A stretch of DNA of 59,241 nt from Hyphomonas sp. (GCA_002700305.1 PACZ01000053.1:1-59241), one strand, 5' to 3'. Positions 15,588 through 26,275 are shown, counted from the stretch's first letter. The notes: a model not told the origin generated them from the letters alone. Numbers and translations: made by a program.

Positions 15588-16595
15588 CTAATCCCCGGCG
15601 TCTTCCGTTCCGGTCTCGTGGCCAGCCGGGCGGTCATATTCGGGGAGATGCGCGGGCGGCGCGTCGAGGTCCGGTTCGATTCCGGTCACATCGGCAATCC
15701 AGCCTGAATAGGCCGAAACCCGCATATAGATGCCCGGACTGTCCGGCCGGGCGCAGCCCAGTCCCCAGCTCACCACGCCAATCTGCACCGGGCCGTCTGC
15801 CCAGGTCCGGGCGACAAGCGGACCACCGCTGTCCCCCTGGCAGGAATCGGTGCCCCCCGTCCCCGCGCAGATCTGCAGGGCCGGATCGATGCTGACTCCT
15901 GCAAACTCCTCGTCGAGGCCGTATTTGTCGATGAGCGTGGCGATCTGCTGGCCACAGGTCTCCGGTTCGACAGGCGGCACGCTCCCTTCCATCAGGGCGA
16001 GGCTTGGCGCGCTGACATGCCGGCCGGTCCGGTTGAAGCCTTCTTCCTGACTGCCCTGCTCTTCCGTGTTACCGTAGCCGGCAACCACGACCTCCGTCTC
16101 CGGCACGTCGAGGTCCGGCGCACGCCCCGTCAGCCCATCGAGCCGCGAGAGCGGGCCGTCCCAGCGTCCTGAGATATGGATCAGCGCCAGATCGTTGCCG
16201 CGTTCGGCATGGCCGGCCTCATAGCCGGGGTGCATGACAATCCGGTCGACCGGAAAGGTTGCATCCTTCGGCGTCTCCAGAAGCGTCCCGGCGCCGACCA
16301 CAAGCTGGAGCGGGCCAAACTTTTTCAGCTCGCCCCGCCCATCCGGCAGGTATTGCACGGCCCGGCCCAGATCGGCATCGATCCGGACCGTCTCCATGCA
16401 GTGGGCCGCGGTCAGGGCCCATTCAGGAGAGATCATCGCGGCGCCGCACTCATGATAGATGTTGCGGCCCTGCTGGGATTGCAGCGAGACGACACCCGGC
16501 CAATCCTCCGGATCAGCTTCACGCCCGCCAATGACACAAGCCGTTGCGAGGGCCAGCATGGCAGTCGCAATCCCCCACTTCCAAGCCAGCTTCAT
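15588..16595 (-). CDS. Trypsin-like serine protease (S1), exported
   Basis: This 335-residue protein has an N-terminal signal sequence (about 1-20, ending ALATAC). The catalytic triad is complete: H65 (LTAAHC), D135 (GNDLALI) and S256 (GDSGGP). D250, six residues before the serine, corresponds to chymotrypsin D189 and predicts cleavage after Arg/Lys. The S1 activation motif (VIGG) begins directly after the signal peptide, with no propeptide. C20 could also be a lipobox cysteine, though ATAC is a weak match. The C-terminal 40 residues are acidic and proline-rich. Confidence 0.9.
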   Translation of the reverse strand: MKLAWKWGIATAMLALATACVIGGREADPEDWPGVVSLQSQQGRNIYHECGAAMISPEWALTAAHCMETVRIDADLGRAVQYLPDGRGELKKFGPLQLVVGAGTLLETPKDATFPVDRIVMHPGYEAGHAERGNDLALIHISGRWDGPLSRLDGLTGRAPDLDVPETEVVVAGYGNTEEQGSQEEGFNRTGRHVSAPSLALMEGSVPPVEPETCGQQIATLIDKYGLDEEFAGVSIDPALQICAGTGGTDSCQGDSGGPLVARTWADGPVQIGVVSWGLGCARPDSPGIYMRVSAYSGWIADVTGIEPDLDAPPAHLPEYDRPAGHETGTEDAGD

Positions 16596-16624
16596 GGCAA
16601 TAGTCCTTCCCCGCCGTCTTCCTT

Positions 16625-17626
16625 TCAGGCCACCGCCCCCGCCTGCCTGCGCGCCTCATGCACACCGCGCGCAATGGCCCGGGCGAGCGTCGAGGCAGCG
16701 AGCTCTCCAATCCGGGTCACCATCAGCGGATCCGGCTCGGGCAGCGCCACACCTTTGGTTGATAGCACAAATACAGCATCCCCGTCGAAAGGCGCAAATA
16801 CCGGGCGGATCGCGCGGGAAAACCCGGACAACGCCATCTGCGCCACGCGCTGCGCCTGGGACGGGGTCAGGGCGGCATCTGTGGCGACGCAGGCAATCGT
16901 GGTGTTCTGACCAAGGCCCGGATTGGCCTTCGCTGCGCCCCAGTCCTCTGCATCCATGGAGAAGTCTGCAGGCGGGCGGGCGCCGCCGAACTCGCCCTCC
17001 ATCTCATAAGGCCACGCCCAATAGGCATCTGTTCCGGGCATCAGCACAGAACCGAAGCAGTTCACACAGGCCAGCGCGCCGACGGTAATCCCTTCCGGCA
17101 TGACCGCGCTGGCCGAGCCTGTTCCGCCCGGATGCTGGCCGGCCCGTGCGCCATGCCCCGCCCCTGCCCGGCCAAGCGCAACTGTTCCGGAAGCTGCGTT
17201 GAAGGCTTCGAGGCCCAGCGCCGCATAAGGCGCGATCCCATCCCAGTCCTTGTCGCCGCCATTGGCGAGGTCATAGAGAATGGCCCCCGGCACGATTGGT
17301 GTCGGCGGCACGCCGTGGCGCTCGACAAGGCTGAAACCCCGGCCCGCCTGTTTGAGCCCAGCCATGACGCCATCGGCGGCGCCCAGGCCGAACGCGCTGC
17401 CGCCCGACAGGAAAACCCCGTCCACCTGGTCCACCATTGCGCCGGCCGACAGCAAATCGGTTTCCCGTGTCCCCGGTCCGCCACCGGCGACGGCACAGGC
17501 CGCAACGGCTGGCTGATCCGGCAGAATGACGGTCACACCGGTGTTGATGCGGGCATCATGTGCCTGCCCGACGCGCAATCCTTTGACATCGGTGATGAGA
17601 TTCCGTTTCCCGGCGGTTGTGGCCAT
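16625..17626 (-). CDS. P1 family peptidase (DmpA/S58-type N-terminal nucleophile hydrolase)
   Basis: This 333-residue protein starts at ATG 17626; a GTG at 17662 would add 12 residues. The N-terminal NLITDVKGLRVGQAHD and FLSGGSAFGLGAADGVM are family signatures. The autoprocessing site is expected at G192-S193 within VNCFGSVLMPG, where the new N-terminal serine becomes the nucleophile. Relatives are D-aminopeptidases or beta-peptidyl aminopeptidases. The following ggt gene is divergent. A role in peptide turnover is likely; the substrate cannot be read. Confidence 0.85.
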   Translation of the reverse strand: MATTAGKRNLITDVKGLRVGQAHDARINTGVTVILPDQPAVAACAVAGGGPGTRETDLLSAGAMVDQVDGVFLSGGSAFGLGAADGVMAGLKQAGRGFSLVERHGVPPTPIVPGAILYDLANGGDKDWDGIAPYAALGLEAFNAASGTVALGRAGAGHGARAGQHPGGTGSASAVMPEGITVGALACVNCFGSVLMPGTDAYWAWPYEMEGEFGGARPPADFSMDAEDWGAAKANPGLGQNTTIACVATDAALTPSQAQRVAQMALSGFSRAIRPVFAPFDGDAVFVLSTKGVALPEPDPLMVTRIGELAASTLARAIARGVHEARRQAGAVA

Positions 17627-17706
17627 GACAATGTCCTGTCGGTCTTTCCCTTTGGAACTCACTCTCTTAAGGTCCGCCGCGACTCACGCAAGCCAAGGAC
17701 ACTCCC

Positions 17707-19539
17707 ATGAAGATCGCCCGCCCCCTCCTTGCCGCCCCCTTCCTCGCCGCCCTTCTGCTGTCCGCCTGTGCAGCGCCGGACGGAAAGCAGGACGTCTCGG
17801 TCTCCGAAGCGGCGCAGAGCGCGGCAGAGGCAGCCGCCACCGAAGCCCTCGAAGCCGAAGTGGAAGTTGCCGATGAGAATGCGTGGACCAAAGGCGCCAT
17901 GGTGCCCGCGGCTAATCCCGAGGCAGTGGAAGCCGGTCTAGCGATCCTGCGCGAAGGCGGCACGGCCGTCGACGCCGCCATCGCGGTGCATGCGGCCCTT
18001 GGCCTGGTCGAGCCGGAAAGCTCCGGCATCGGCGGCGGCGGCTTCATGGTCTATTACGATCACGCCAGCGGCGAGGTCACCGTTTTTGACGGACGCGAGC
18101 GCGCGCCTGCCGCGGCAACGCCGGAATATTTCATGAAAGACGGCGAGGTGATGGATTTCTTCTCGTCCTGGCAGTCAGGCCGGTCGGTCGGGGTGCCGGG
18201 CGCAGTCGCCCTCTACAAGTCGGCTCATGACGCGGCCGGAAAGTTGGACTGGGAAGAGCTCTTCCAGCCGGCCATCACGCTCGCCGAAGACGGCTTCGTG
18301 GTGGAACGCAAGCTCGCCGCCACGCTGGCCAGCGATCGCCTTCAGCAATATGTCCGCCTGGATGACCTGCCGGAATCTGCGGCCTATTTCTATCCGGACG
18401 GCGTACCGCTGGCAGAAGGCTCGATCAAGACCAACCCGGCCTATGCCGAAACGCTGAAGCGGATCGCGACAGAAGGCCCGTCCGCCTTCTATTCCGGTGA
18501 GATCGCTGAATCGATCGCCTATGCTGTGTCGCACGATCCGTCCCTGCCGGGCGCCATGACGGTGGAAGACCTCGCGAATTATGAAGTCGCCGTGCGTCCG
18601 GCCCTGTGCGGCGTCGAACCGGATGGCTACGAGGTCTGCTCGGCACCGCCGCCATCTTCCGGCGGTGTGACGCAGAACATGATCCTCGGCCTCTATGACC
18701 GCCTCAAGCCGACCAGCGAAGAAGAGGCAACCGAGGAAGGCTTCCTGAAAGCCTTCGTCGATGCTCAACGCCTGTCTTATGCCGACCGCGACCATTATGT
18801 CGCCGACGCAGACTTCGTCCCGGTCCCGGCGGCGGAACTGATCGACCCGATCTATCTCGACGTGCGGGCGACCGAAGTCTTCGCGCCGGACCAGCACGCA
18901 ACGCCGGGGGATCCTGGGATTGCACTCGGCCGCGGCCCGATGCGCCAGATGTGGGGTGAAGACCCGACCGAGCATCATCCGGGCACGACGCATTTCTCGA
19001 TCATCGACCCCTATGGCAACGCCGTCTCGATGACGATGACTGTTGAAGCCGCCTTCGGGAACTCCGTCATGGTTCACGGCTTCATGCTGAACAACCAGCT
19101 GACCGATTTCTCGCGCGAACCGACAAAAGGCGGCAAGCCGGTGGCCAATGCCGTTGCCGGCAACAAGCGCCCCCGTTCGTCCATGTCCCCGACGATCGTC
19201 TTCGATCCGGAGGGTGATCTGTTCATGGTCACCGGATCGCCGGGCGGCAACTCCATCGTCGCCTATGTCGCCAAGACGCTGGTCGGCGTGCTCGAATGGG
19301 GCAAGACGGCACAGGAAGCCATCAACCTGCCGAACATCATCGCCCGCGGCGATGTGGTCGGCGTGGAAGTCGACCGCGACGGCGGACCGGAAGCGGCCGA
19401 AGCCCTGCGTGAGATGGGCTATACTGTCGAAGAGCGCCAGGGTGAGAATTCCGGCCTGCATGTCATCATCGTGCGCGAGGATGGCCTGGAAGGCGGAGCA
19501 GACCCGCGCCGTGACGGGGTTGCCCTCGCCCTCGAATAG
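17707..19539 (+). CDS. ggt: Gamma-glutamyltransferase, exported lipoprotein
   Basis: This 610-residue protein has a lipoprotein-type signal (LLLSAC, Cys about 21). The large-subunit opening is AANPEAVEAGLAILREGGTAVDAAIA with ESSGIGGGGFMVYYD. The autocatalytic cut precedes T427 in GTTHFSIID, giving the catalytic threonine of the small subunit. The PGGNSI and NLPNIIARG motifs are also present. It would cleave gamma-glutamyl bonds such as those of glutathione in the periplasm. Length is slightly above average owing to an acidic linker after the signal. Confidence 0.93.
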   Translation: MKIARPLLAAPFLAALLLSACAAPDGKQDVSVSEAAQSAAEAAATEALEAEVEVADENAWTKGAMVPAANPEAVEAGLAILREGGTAVDAAIAVHAALGLVEPESSGIGGGGFMVYYDHASGEVTVFDGRERAPAAATPEYFMKDGEVMDFFSSWQSGRSVGVPGAVALYKSAHDAAGKLDWEELFQPAITLAEDGFVVERKLAATLASDRLQQYVRLDDLPESAAYFYPDGVPLAEGSIKTNPAYAETLKRIATEGPSAFYSGEIAESIAYAVSHDPSLPGAMTVEDLANYEVAVRPALCGVEPDGYEVCSAPPPSSGGVTQNMILGLYDRLKPTSEEEATEEGFLKAFVDAQRLSYADRDHYVADADFVPVPAAELIDPIYLDVRATEVFAPDQHATPGDPGIALGRGPMRQMWGEDPTEHHPGTTHFSIIDPYGNAVSMTMTVEAAFGNSVMVHGFMLNNQLTDFSREPTKGGKPVANAVAGNKRPRSSMSPTIVFDPEGDLFMVTGSPGGNSIVAYVAKTLVGVLEWGKTAQEAINLPNIIARGDVVGVEVDRDGGPEAAEALREMGYTVEERQGENSGLHVIIVREDGLEGGADPRRDGVALALE

Positions 19540-19559
19540 ACAATCACGCCTCACCCGGC

Positions 19560-20147
19560 ATGGCCAAGCTCTACTTCTCCTACGCCGCCATGAATGCAGG
19601 CAAGTCGACGATCCTGCTTCAGGCGGCGTACAATTATCGTGAGCGGGGGATGGACGTCCTCCTGCTCACCTCCGCCCTCTACAAGGACGATGATGCCGGC
19701 CACATCTCGTCCCGCATCGGCATCGGTGCCGATGCGACGTTGTATACGGACAAGACGGACCTGCTTTCCCTGATACGGGACCGCCAGTCGGAACACCGTA
19801 TCGATGCCATCTTTGTCGATGAGGCCCAGTTCCTGACCAAGGAACAGGTCTGGCAGCTGGCCCGCGTGGCGGATCACCTGGACGTACCGGTGCTGGCCTA
19901 TGGGCTGCGCACCGATTTCCGCGGCGAATTGTTCGAAGGCTCATCTGCCCTGCTCGCCATCGCGGATTCGCTGCGGGAAGTGCGCACAATCTGCGAATGC
20001 GGACGCAAGGCGACCATGGTCATACGTCTTGATGCCGAAGGAAATGCCGCCACTGAAGGCGATCAGGTTTCCATCGGAAAATCGACTTATGTCTCGCTCT
20101 GCCGCCGCCATTGGGAAGAAAAGATGGGGCGCTTCCCGCCAGATTGA
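19560..20147 (+). CDS. tdk: Thymidine kinase
   Basis: This 195-residue type II enzyme has P-loop MNAGKST at about residues 11-17, a DEAQF Walker-B-like motif (about 89-93), the lasso region, and zinc-binding cysteines near the C-terminus (CECG at about 144-147 and C178 before RRHW). It phosphorylates thymidine in nucleotide salvage. It begins 20 bases after ggt and converges on hemW. Confidence 0.95.
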   Translation: MAKLYFSYAAMNAGKSTILLQAAYNYRERGMDVLLLTSALYKDDDAGHISSRIGIGADATLYTDKTDLLSLIRDRQSEHRIDAIFVDEAQFLTKEQVWQLARVADHLDVPVLAYGLRTDFRGELFEGSSALLAIADSLREVRTICECGRKATMVIRLDAEGNAATEGDQVSIGKSTYVSLCRRHWEEKMGRFPPD

Positions 20148-20160
20148 GCGACGGATCCCG

Positions 20161-21336
20161 TCAGGGCGCGAGCTGCGCTGTAATCGCATCCGCGAGCAAC
20201 CGGCCGGACGCTGTCAGGGACAGGACACCCTGATCGAAGGTCAGCCATCCCTGTTCCACGAAAACGCCGATCTTCTCGCGGGACACAGGCCGTCCTGCGA
20301 CCGCCTCAACCCGCGCAATATCGATCCCGGTCGCGGGGCGCAGTCCCATGGCCAGCAATTCCTGCGCGATGGCGTTGCGGTCGAGCCGTTCCGCTTCACC
20401 CCAGCCTGACCCGAGCGTCTGCACATTCGCCATGTAGACTTCCGGACGGCGGTGCGCCTCATAGGCATAACGGTGCCCGCCGACGGTGACGCGGCCATGT
20501 GCGCCTGGCCCTGCACCGATCCAGTCTCCGCCCTGCCAGTAGATCATATTGTGCACGGACTGGTGTTCCGGCGACATGGCATGATTGGAGACTTCATAAG
20601 CGGCCAGGCCAGCCTGCTCCAGAATTTGCTGCGTCAGCTCGAACATGTCGGCCTGGTCGTCATCCGGCATGGGATTGATCTGGCCACGCCCGACCGCCAG
20701 GCCGAATGCCGTGCCTTCCTTGATGGTCAGTTCATAGAGCGACAGATGCGGCATGCCGAGCGCGAGCACATCTTCGAGCTCGCTCTGCCAGTCGTCCGCC
20801 TGCTGATCCGGCCGGGCATAGATCAGGTCCACACTCACGGAAGGAAAGACACGCATCGCCCGCGCCACACTGGCCCGCGCGCCATCGGCATCATGGTCAC
20901 GCCCGAGGAAAGCCAGCGCGGAATCGCGCAGCGACTGGACGCCGACGGACAGCCGGTTCACGCCCGCGCTTTTCAGTCCGGCGAGATCTGCCCGCATGAT
21001 ATCGTTGGGATTTGCCTCCAGCGTCACTTCCGCGCCGGGCCTGATTCCGAACACCTCATCCGCCGCGGCCAGAATCCGCTCGACATCGGCTGGCGCGAGG
21101 AGCGACGGCGTGCCACCACCGAGATAGACCGAATCCAGAGCGCCATGATCCGGCATGCGCTGGCGATGCGCGCGAATATCGTCGCAGATGGCCTCGACCA
21201 GGAGCGACGGGTCGCGGTCCTTGGCGGCGTAGACATTGAAATCGCAATACGGGCAGATGCGCGTGCAATAAGGCCAGTGAACATAAAGGCCGAACCCGAA
21301 ATGCGGACCGAAAGGATGAAGCGCTTCGTCCGTCAC
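20161..21336 (-). CDS. hemW: Radical SAM heme chaperone HemW
   Basis: This 391-residue protein has the [4Fe-4S] motif C24-x3-C28-x2-C31 followed by DF (CPYCDFN). This is HemW-like and lacks the fourth cysteine of true HemN oxidases. The SAM-site [14 protein letters not shown] and SVGVQSL segments are present, as is a C-terminal HemN domain with a winged end. The start is GTG, overlapping the rdgB stop by 4 bases, so the pair is coupled. Confidence 0.92.
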   Translation of the reverse strand: MTDEALHPFGPHFGFGLYVHWPYCTRICPYCDFNVYAAKDRDPSLLVEAICDDIRAHRQRMPDHGALDSVYLGGGTPSLLAPADVERILAAADEVFGIRPGAEVTLEANPNDIMRADLAGLKSAGVNRLSVGVQSLRDSALAFLGRDHDADGARASVARAMRVFPSVSVDLIYARPDQQADDWQSELEDVLALGMPHLSLYELTIKEGTAFGLAVGRGQINPMPDDDQADMFELTQQILEQAGLAAYEVSNHAMSPEHQSVHNMIYWQGGDWIGAGPGAHGRVTVGGHRYAYEAHRRPEVYMANVQTLGSGWGEAERLDRNAIAQELLAMGLRPATGIDIARVEAVAGRPVSREKIGVFVEQGWLTFDQGVLSLTASGRLLADAITAQLAP

Positions 21337-21938
21337 GGCAGCAGCGCCGCTTTCAGCTTGCGGAAAGCATCGGCGCGGTGGCTCATGGCGTGTTTGCGGT
21401 CCGGGTCCATTTCGCCGAACGTGATTGTCTCGCCATCGGCAACGAAGATGGGATCATAGCCGAAGCCTTTCTCCCCTCTCGGCGGCCAGACCAGCTCGCC
21501 ATGCACCTCGCCTTCGAAGACTTCCTCATGCCCATCCGGCCAGACCACGGCGAGCGCGCAGACGAATTTGGCTGAGCGGTCGGTATTGCCTGCGGCCTGC
21601 AATTCCTGCTCCACACGGGCCATCGCAACACCGAAATCCCGGGGCTCTCCCGCCCAGCGGGCCGAGTAAATTCCGGGCGCCCCGTCCAGCAGGGTGACGG
21701 AAAGGCCGGAGTCGTCCGACAAGGCCGGCGCACCCGTTTCTTCCGCTGCGGCACGCGCTTTCAGCAGCGCATTGCCAGTAAAACTGCTTTCCGTTTCTTC
21801 CGGTTCGGGCAGGTCCAGGTCGATCGCAGAGACGACTTCGAGGCCCAAAGGCTCAAACAAGTCCTTGAGTTCCCTGACTTTTCCCTTGTTGTGGGTCGCG
21901 GCGATCAACCTGCCGGGGGACAGGGTGCGGTGTGTCAT
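21333..21938 (-). CDS. rdgB: XTP/dITP diphosphatase
   Basis: This 201-residue Ham1-family enzyme has [15 protein letters not shown] at the N-terminus, [23 protein letters not shown], and GFGYDPIF...EMD near the C-terminus. It removes non-canonical purine triphosphates. The start at ATG 21938 follows AGAAGGGCG. It is coupled to hemW by a 4-base overlap, an order common in alphaproteobacteria. Confidence 0.95.
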   Translation of the reverse strand: MTHRTLSPGRLIAATHNKGKVRELKDLFEPLGLEVVSAIDLDLPEPEETESSFTGNALLKARAAAEETGAPALSDDSGLSVTLLDGAPGIYSARWAGEPRDFGVAMARVEQELQAAGNTDRSAKFVCALAVVWPDGHEEVFEGEVHGELVWPPRGEKGFGYDPIFVADGETITFGEMDPDRKHAMSHRADAFRKLKAALLP

Positions 21939-22072
21939 AATTCGCCCTTCTGAAATGGTTCCATTCTTGCTTTCGTCACAAATACCTATATCGTTATTCG
22001 GTAAGGGTTCACGCAAAAGCAACGACCCGTCCGGCATAGATCATCCAGCGGAAAGGATGAAGAGAAGAAGGC

Positions 22073-22594
22073 ATGACAGGCAAAACGCGCAATTCCATGG
22101 CGGCGATCATGACGGTCCTGGTCACCGTCGTCATGTGGATGACGGCCGCTATCGGCGCCATCGTTCTCCTCGCCGGCAGCATCGAGCTGATCTCGATGAT
22201 CTCCGGTTCACCGATCAGCATCGGCTCCATCAAGGTCGACGATCACGACATCTCCGTACCTGAACTGGCCGCCGGCCTGATCGGCGTGCTCGTCGTGGTC
22301 TGTGCGGTGGTCTTCGTCAGCCTGGAGCTACGCAAGATCCTGGCGACCCTGGCGGCGGGGGACCCGTTCGTACCCGAAAACGCCGTCCGCCTGACCCGGA
22401 TCGCCATTGCCATCGCGATCACCCAGCTGATGCGTTACGTGATCGCGATCTTTGTGGGGCTCATGGTGAATGGCGCATCGCTGGAGTTCTCCGTCGACCT
22501 GATCGCCTGGGCGTCGGTGGCGGCCCTGTTCATCCTCAGCCAAGTCTTCCGGGAGGGCACTCGCCTTCGCGATGAAGAAAAAATGACCATATAG
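22073..22594 (+). CDS. DUF2975 membrane protein
   Basis: This 173-residue protein has four hydrophobic segments (about 10-40, 62-85, 100-122 and 135-157) and the family pattern ELRKILATLAAGDPFVPENAVRLTRIA between spans 2 and 3. DUF2975 proteins are regularly followed by a short Cro-type regulator, as here (next start 10 bases on). The pair probably forms a small regulatory or stress module. Confidence 0.85.
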   Translation: MTGKTRNSMAAIMTVLVTVVMWMTAAIGAIVLLAGSIELISMISGSPISIGSIKVDDHDISVPELAAGLIGVLVVVCAVVFVSLELRKILATLAAGDPFVPENAVRLTRIAIAIAITQLMRYVIAIFVGLMVNGASLEFSVDLIAWASVAALFILSQVFREGTRLRDEEKMTI

Positions 22595-22604
22595 GAGGGT
22601 AGCC

Positions 22605-22844
22605 ATGTCTATTCGCGTAACCCTCGACCGTGTTCTTCTGGATCGCCGCATGTCCCTGACAGAACTGTCGGAACGTGTCGGCGTGACGCTCGCCAACCTC
22701 TCCATTCTCAAGACCGGCAAGGCCAAGGCTATCCGGTTCTCGACGCTCGAAGCGCTCTGCCGGGAACTCGGCTGCCAGCCGGGCGACATCCTCATCTTCG
22801 ACAGCGAGGATGATGGCGCCACCGAACGCGTGGCGGCGGAATAG
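22605..22844 (+). CDS. Small XRE/YozG-type transcriptional regulator
   Basis: This 79-residue protein is a single HTH domain: MSLTELSERVGVTLANLSILKTGKAKAIRFSTLEALCRELGCQPGDIL. It fits the YozG-like XRE regulators that partner DUF2975 proteins. An AGGAGGGT ribosome-binding site lies before the start. The next gene begins 2 bases after its stop, so the three genes at 22073-23224 are likely one operon. Confidence 0.88.
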   Translation: MSIRVTLDRVLLDRRMSLTELSERVGVTLANLSILKTGKAKAIRFSTLEALCRELGCQPGDILIFDSEDDGATERVAAE

Positions 22845-22846
22845 CC

Positions 22847-23224
22847 ATGCGGGACGATTTCTACACCGCCGGAGACGTCGTCTCGATCCGTTTCGGCGGC
22901 GTGCTGCGCCATTATGGCGTGGTCACAGGCCGCGGCACGGTGATCTGCAATTCCCGCCTGCATGGCGGCGTTGTCGAACAAAGCCTCGACGCCTTTTCTG
23001 CCGGACGCGATGTGCGCCTGCACGGTCGCTACAGCGATCTTGATGGCTATCATGTCGAGCAGCGCGCGCGGCGTCATCTCGGCAAGGAGTACGATCTGTT
23101 CGGCTCCAATTGCGGACATTTCGTACGCCATGCCCATCGCCGCAAGCCGACCCCCATGCAGGTGGCGGCCGCGACCGTGCGCACAGTCGGCGACATGTTT
23201 GGCGGGCCGAAGCGCCGCTGGTAA
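22847..23224 (+). CDS. LRAT-like / NlpC-P60-type papain-fold protein
   Basis: This 125-residue protein has the LRAT-family order: an N-terminal GDVVSIRFGGVLRHYGVV with a candidate catalytic His (HYG), and a later NCGHFVRHA with the nucleophilic Cys. Family members use Cys-His for acyl transfer or thiol hydrolysis. No signal peptide, so it is probably cytoplasmic. It lies 2 bases after the XRE gene. Confidence 0.75.
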   Translation: MRDDFYTAGDVVSIRFGGVLRHYGVVTGRGTVICNSRLHGGVVEQSLDAFSAGRDVRLHGRYSDLDGYHVEQRARRHLGKEYDLFGSNCGHFVRHAHRRKPTPMQVAAATVRTVGDMFGGPKRRW

Positions 23225-23290
23225 CCTGTCCGGGATGGCCCGGAATGGCCAGCACCGGAACAAACCGCCCGTCTCAGCCCTGGAAACCAC

Positions 23291-23788
23291 ATGAAACGCC
23301 TCACCCTGCCCTGTCTGGCCCTGATGCTTGCCGCCCTGTCCGCCTGTGGCAGCGGTGCAAAGGAAGTCGGCGAATTCAAGAACGACTGGTCAGGCAACGA
23401 GATCAAGATCACCCAGCTGGTAGACCCCAAGGTGCAGGGCGTCGTCTGCCATCTCGCGCATTTCGACCGCGGCTTCTGGGACCGGGTCGGCAAGGGCAAC
23501 TGGTTCGAAAACCCGTCCAATTCCTCGATTTCCTGCCTGCAGACCGGCCCCGTGGTGATCGGCAGGATCGACCTCGACAAGTCCGGCGAAGAAGTCTTCG
23601 ACCAGAACCAGAGCCTGATCTTCAAACAGCTGGCCGTCCGCCGCATCTATGATGCGGATACCGACAGCCTGATGTATGTGTCCTTCAGCCGGAAGATCGT
23701 CGACGGCTCAGCCAAGATGAGCCTGTCGACCGTGCCGCTCTACGGCCGCGACGTGACGTGGACGCAGGGCAAACCGGCGCCGCGCTGA
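23291..23788 (+). CDS. creA: CreA family protein, exported
   Basis: This 165-residue protein has a lipoprotein-type signal (LAALSAC, Cys about 19) followed by the CreA domain: IKITQLVDPKVQGVVCHLAHFDRGFW, then SCLQTGPV and YDADTDSLMYVSFSRKIVDG. The function of CreA is not established. The stop abuts the rph stop (TGATCA). Confidence 0.9.
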   Translation: MKRLTLPCLALMLAALSACGSGAKEVGEFKNDWSGNEIKITQLVDPKVQGVVCHLAHFDRGFWDRVGKGNWFENPSNSSISCLQTGPVVIGRIDLDKSGEEVFDQNQSLIFKQLAVRRIYDADTDSLMYVSFSRKIVDGSAKMSLSTVPLYGRDVTWTQGKPAPR

Positions 23789-24514
23789 TCAGCCGAGAGC
23801 GGCGCGCTGGGCTGCGAAGAGCTCGTTGCAGCCCTTCTCGGCTAGGCGCAGCATCTCGTCGAGTTCCACCCGGGTCAGCGGGCGCTCTTCGCCCGTGCCC
23901 TGCACTTCGATGAAGCCGCCATCGGAACTCATCACGACATTCATGTCGGCTTCGCCGGCAGAGTCTTCCGGATAGTCGACGTCCAGAACCGGATGGTCCT
24001 GATACACGCCAACGGAAATGGCGGCGGCCTGCTTCATGATCGGATTGGCCGGGATCACGCCCTCGTCGACGAGGTATTTGCAGGCCAGGGACAGCGCGAC
24101 AAAGCCACCGGTGATAGACGCAGTCCGCGTGCCGCCATCGGCCTGCAGGACGTCGCAGTCGATCGTGATCTGGTTCTCCCCCAGCGCGGCAAGATCGCAG
24201 ACCGAACGCAGCGAACGGCCGATCAGGCGCTGGATTTCCTGGGTCCGGCCGGACTGCTTGCCTGCAGCGGCTTCACGGCGTCCGCGCGTATGCGTCGCGC
24301 GCGGCAGCATGCCGTATTCCGCCGTCACCCAGCCGCGCCCCTGCCCCTTCATCCAACCGGGTACACGGTTCTCCCAGCTGGCAGTGCACAGGACATGCGT
24401 ATTGCCGAATTTCGCGAGGCACGACCCCTCGGCATAACGCGTCACCTGGGTCTCGAGGACAATCTCGCGCATCTGGTCAAATTCGCGGCCCGACGGTCGG
24501 ACGAGCTGGCTCAT
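23789..24514 (-). CDS. rph: Ribonuclease PH
   Basis: This 241-residue phosphorolytic 3'-5' exoribonuclease trims tRNA 3' ends. The N-terminal [10 protein letters not shown], the RNase PH core [30 protein letters not shown] and the catalytic-domain [18 protein letters not shown] are all present. Length is normal. It is divergent from fhs. Confidence 0.96.
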   Translation of the reverse strand: MSQLVRPSGREFDQMREIVLETQVTRYAEGSCLAKFGNTHVLCTASWENRVPGWMKGQGRGWVTAEYGMLPRATHTRGRREAAAGKQSGRTQEIQRLIGRSLRSVCDLAALGENQITIDCDVLQADGGTRTASITGGFVALSLACKYLVDEGVIPANPIMKQAAAISVGVYQDHPVLDVDYPEDSAGEADMNVVMSSDGGFIEVQGTGEERPLTRVELDEMLRLAEKGCNELFAAQRAALG

Positions 24515-24604
24515 GGGGGGACCTCCTGTTTGGTGCCACGCCTGATTGCGGGTTTTGGCGCACCTGTCTACACCGGATCACCGAGGGAACAGAAAGCGGG
24601 GCTC

Positions 24605-26275
24605 ATGAGTAACGACATCACGATTGCGCGGGGCGCAAAGAAACTGCCTATCGGACAGGTCGGCAAGCGACTCGGCATCGAAGCGATGGATCTCATTCCG
24701 TTCGGTTATGACAAGGCCAAGATCAGCAACCACTACCTGGCCAGCCTGAAACAGAAGAAGGACGGCAAGCTGATCCTGGTCACGGCGATCAATCCGACGC
24801 CTGCCGGTGAAGGCAAGACCACGACTTCGATCGGTCTGGCGGACGCCCTGAAGCGGCTCGACAAGAAGGCCCTGCTCTGCCTGCGCGAACCCTCGCTCGG
24901 CCCCTGCTTCGGCATGAAGGGCGGCGCGACCGGCGGCGGGCGCGCACAAGTCGTTCCGATGGACGACATCAATCTCCACTTCACCGGAGACTTCCACGCG
25001 ATCACCTCCGCACACAATCTGCTGGCGGCGATGATCGACAACCATTTGCACTGGGGCGCGGAGTCCGGACTGGAATCCACCCGCGTTGCCTGGCGCCGCG
25101 TCCTGGACATGAACGACCGCAACCTGCGCCAGATCGTGACCGGGCTCGGCGGCTCTGGCAATGGCGCGCCCATGGAGTCCGGTTTCGACATCACGGTCGC
25201 CTCCGAAATCATGGCCATCCTCTGCCTCGCGCAGGACGCACATGACCTGGAACAGCGGCTGGAGCGGATCGTCGTCGGGTACAAACGCGGCCGTGTGGCC
25301 GTAACGGCCAAGGACATCGGCGCCGTCGGCGCGATCATGGCCCTGCTGCGCTATGCCATGCTGCCCAATCTCGTCCAGACGCTCGAAAACAATCCGGTGC
25401 TGATCCATGGCGGCCCGTTCGCCAATATCGCCCATGGCTGCAACTCGGTGATCGCCACCAAGGCAGCGCTGAAGATGTCGGACTATGTCGTCACCGAAGC
25501 GGGCTTCGGCGCCGATCTGGGCGCGGAGAAATTCTTCAACATCAAATGCCGCCAGGCCGGGCTGACCCCGTCTGCCGCGGTGGTCGTTGCCACAGTCCGC
25601 GCCCTGAAGATGCATGGCGGCCTGTCGCTGAAGGAATCCGCCTCGGTGGGATATGACGCGCTGAAAGATGGCCTCGCCAATCTCGGGCGGCATATCGAAA
25701 ACCTGAAGAAGTTCGGTGTGCCGGTCGTTGTCGCCATCAACCGCTTCACGTCCGATACGTCCAGCGAGCTCAATGCCGTGGAAGCCTATTGCAACGAGCT
25801 TGGCGTGCCTGTGTCAATCTGCACCCACTGGGCCGAAGGCGGGCGCGGCGCAGAAGACCTGGCGCAGAAAGTCGTCAGCACGATCGACGCCAACCCGTCC
25901 CAGTTCAAGCCGCTCTACCGCGACGAAGCCCCGCTTCTGGACAAGATCGAAACCGTCGCCCGCGAGATCTATCGCGCCGAACGGGTCGAGGCGTCTGACA
26001 ATGTCCGCGCGGCCCTGCGCCGGATGGAAGAGGCGGGCTATGGCCATTTGCCCGTCTGCATGGCCAAGACGCAGTACAGTTTCTCGACCAACCCGAAACT
26101 GGTCGGCGCGCCTGAAAACCATACGCTCCAATTGCGGGAAGTCCGCCTGTCCGCTGGCGCCGGGTTTGTTGTCGGCATTTGCGGAGACATCATGACCATG
26201 CCCGGTCTGCCACGGCACCCGGCAGCAGAGGGCATCTCCCTCAATTCCGACGGGGAAATCGAAGGCCTCTACTGA
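24605..26275 (+). CDS. fhs: Formate-tetrahydrofolate ligase
   Basis: This 556-residue protein starts at ATG 24605; the frame is open far upstream but antisense to rph. The P-loop PAGEGKTT is at residues 65-72, followed by the family blocks [30 protein letters not shown] and [15 protein letters not shown]. It makes 10-formyl-THF from formate, ATP and THF in one-carbon metabolism. Confidence 0.97.
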   Translation: MSNDITIARGAKKLPIGQVGKRLGIEAMDLIPFGYDKAKISNHYLASLKQKKDGKLILVTAINPTPAGEGKTTTSIGLADALKRLDKKALLCLREPSLGPCFGMKGGATGGGRAQVVPMDDINLHFTGDFHAITSAHNLLAAMIDNHLHWGAESGLESTRVAWRRVLDMNDRNLRQIVTGLGGSGNGAPMESGFDITVASEIMAILCLAQDAHDLEQRLERIVVGYKRGRVAVTAKDIGAVGAIMALLRYAMLPNLVQTLENNPVLIHGGPFANIAHGCNSVIATKAALKMSDYVVTEAGFGADLGAEKFFNIKCRQAGLTPSAAVVVATVRALKMHGGLSLKESASVGYDALKDGLANLGRHIENLKKFGVPVVVAINRFTSDTSSELNAVEAYCNELGVPVSICTHWAEGGRGAEDLAQKVVSTIDANPSQFKPLYRDEAPLLDKIETVAREIYRAERVEASDNVRAALRRMEEAGYGHLPVCMAKTQYSFSTNPKLVGAPENHTLQLREVRLSAGAGFVVGICGDIMTMPGLPRHPAAEGISLNSDGEIEGLY

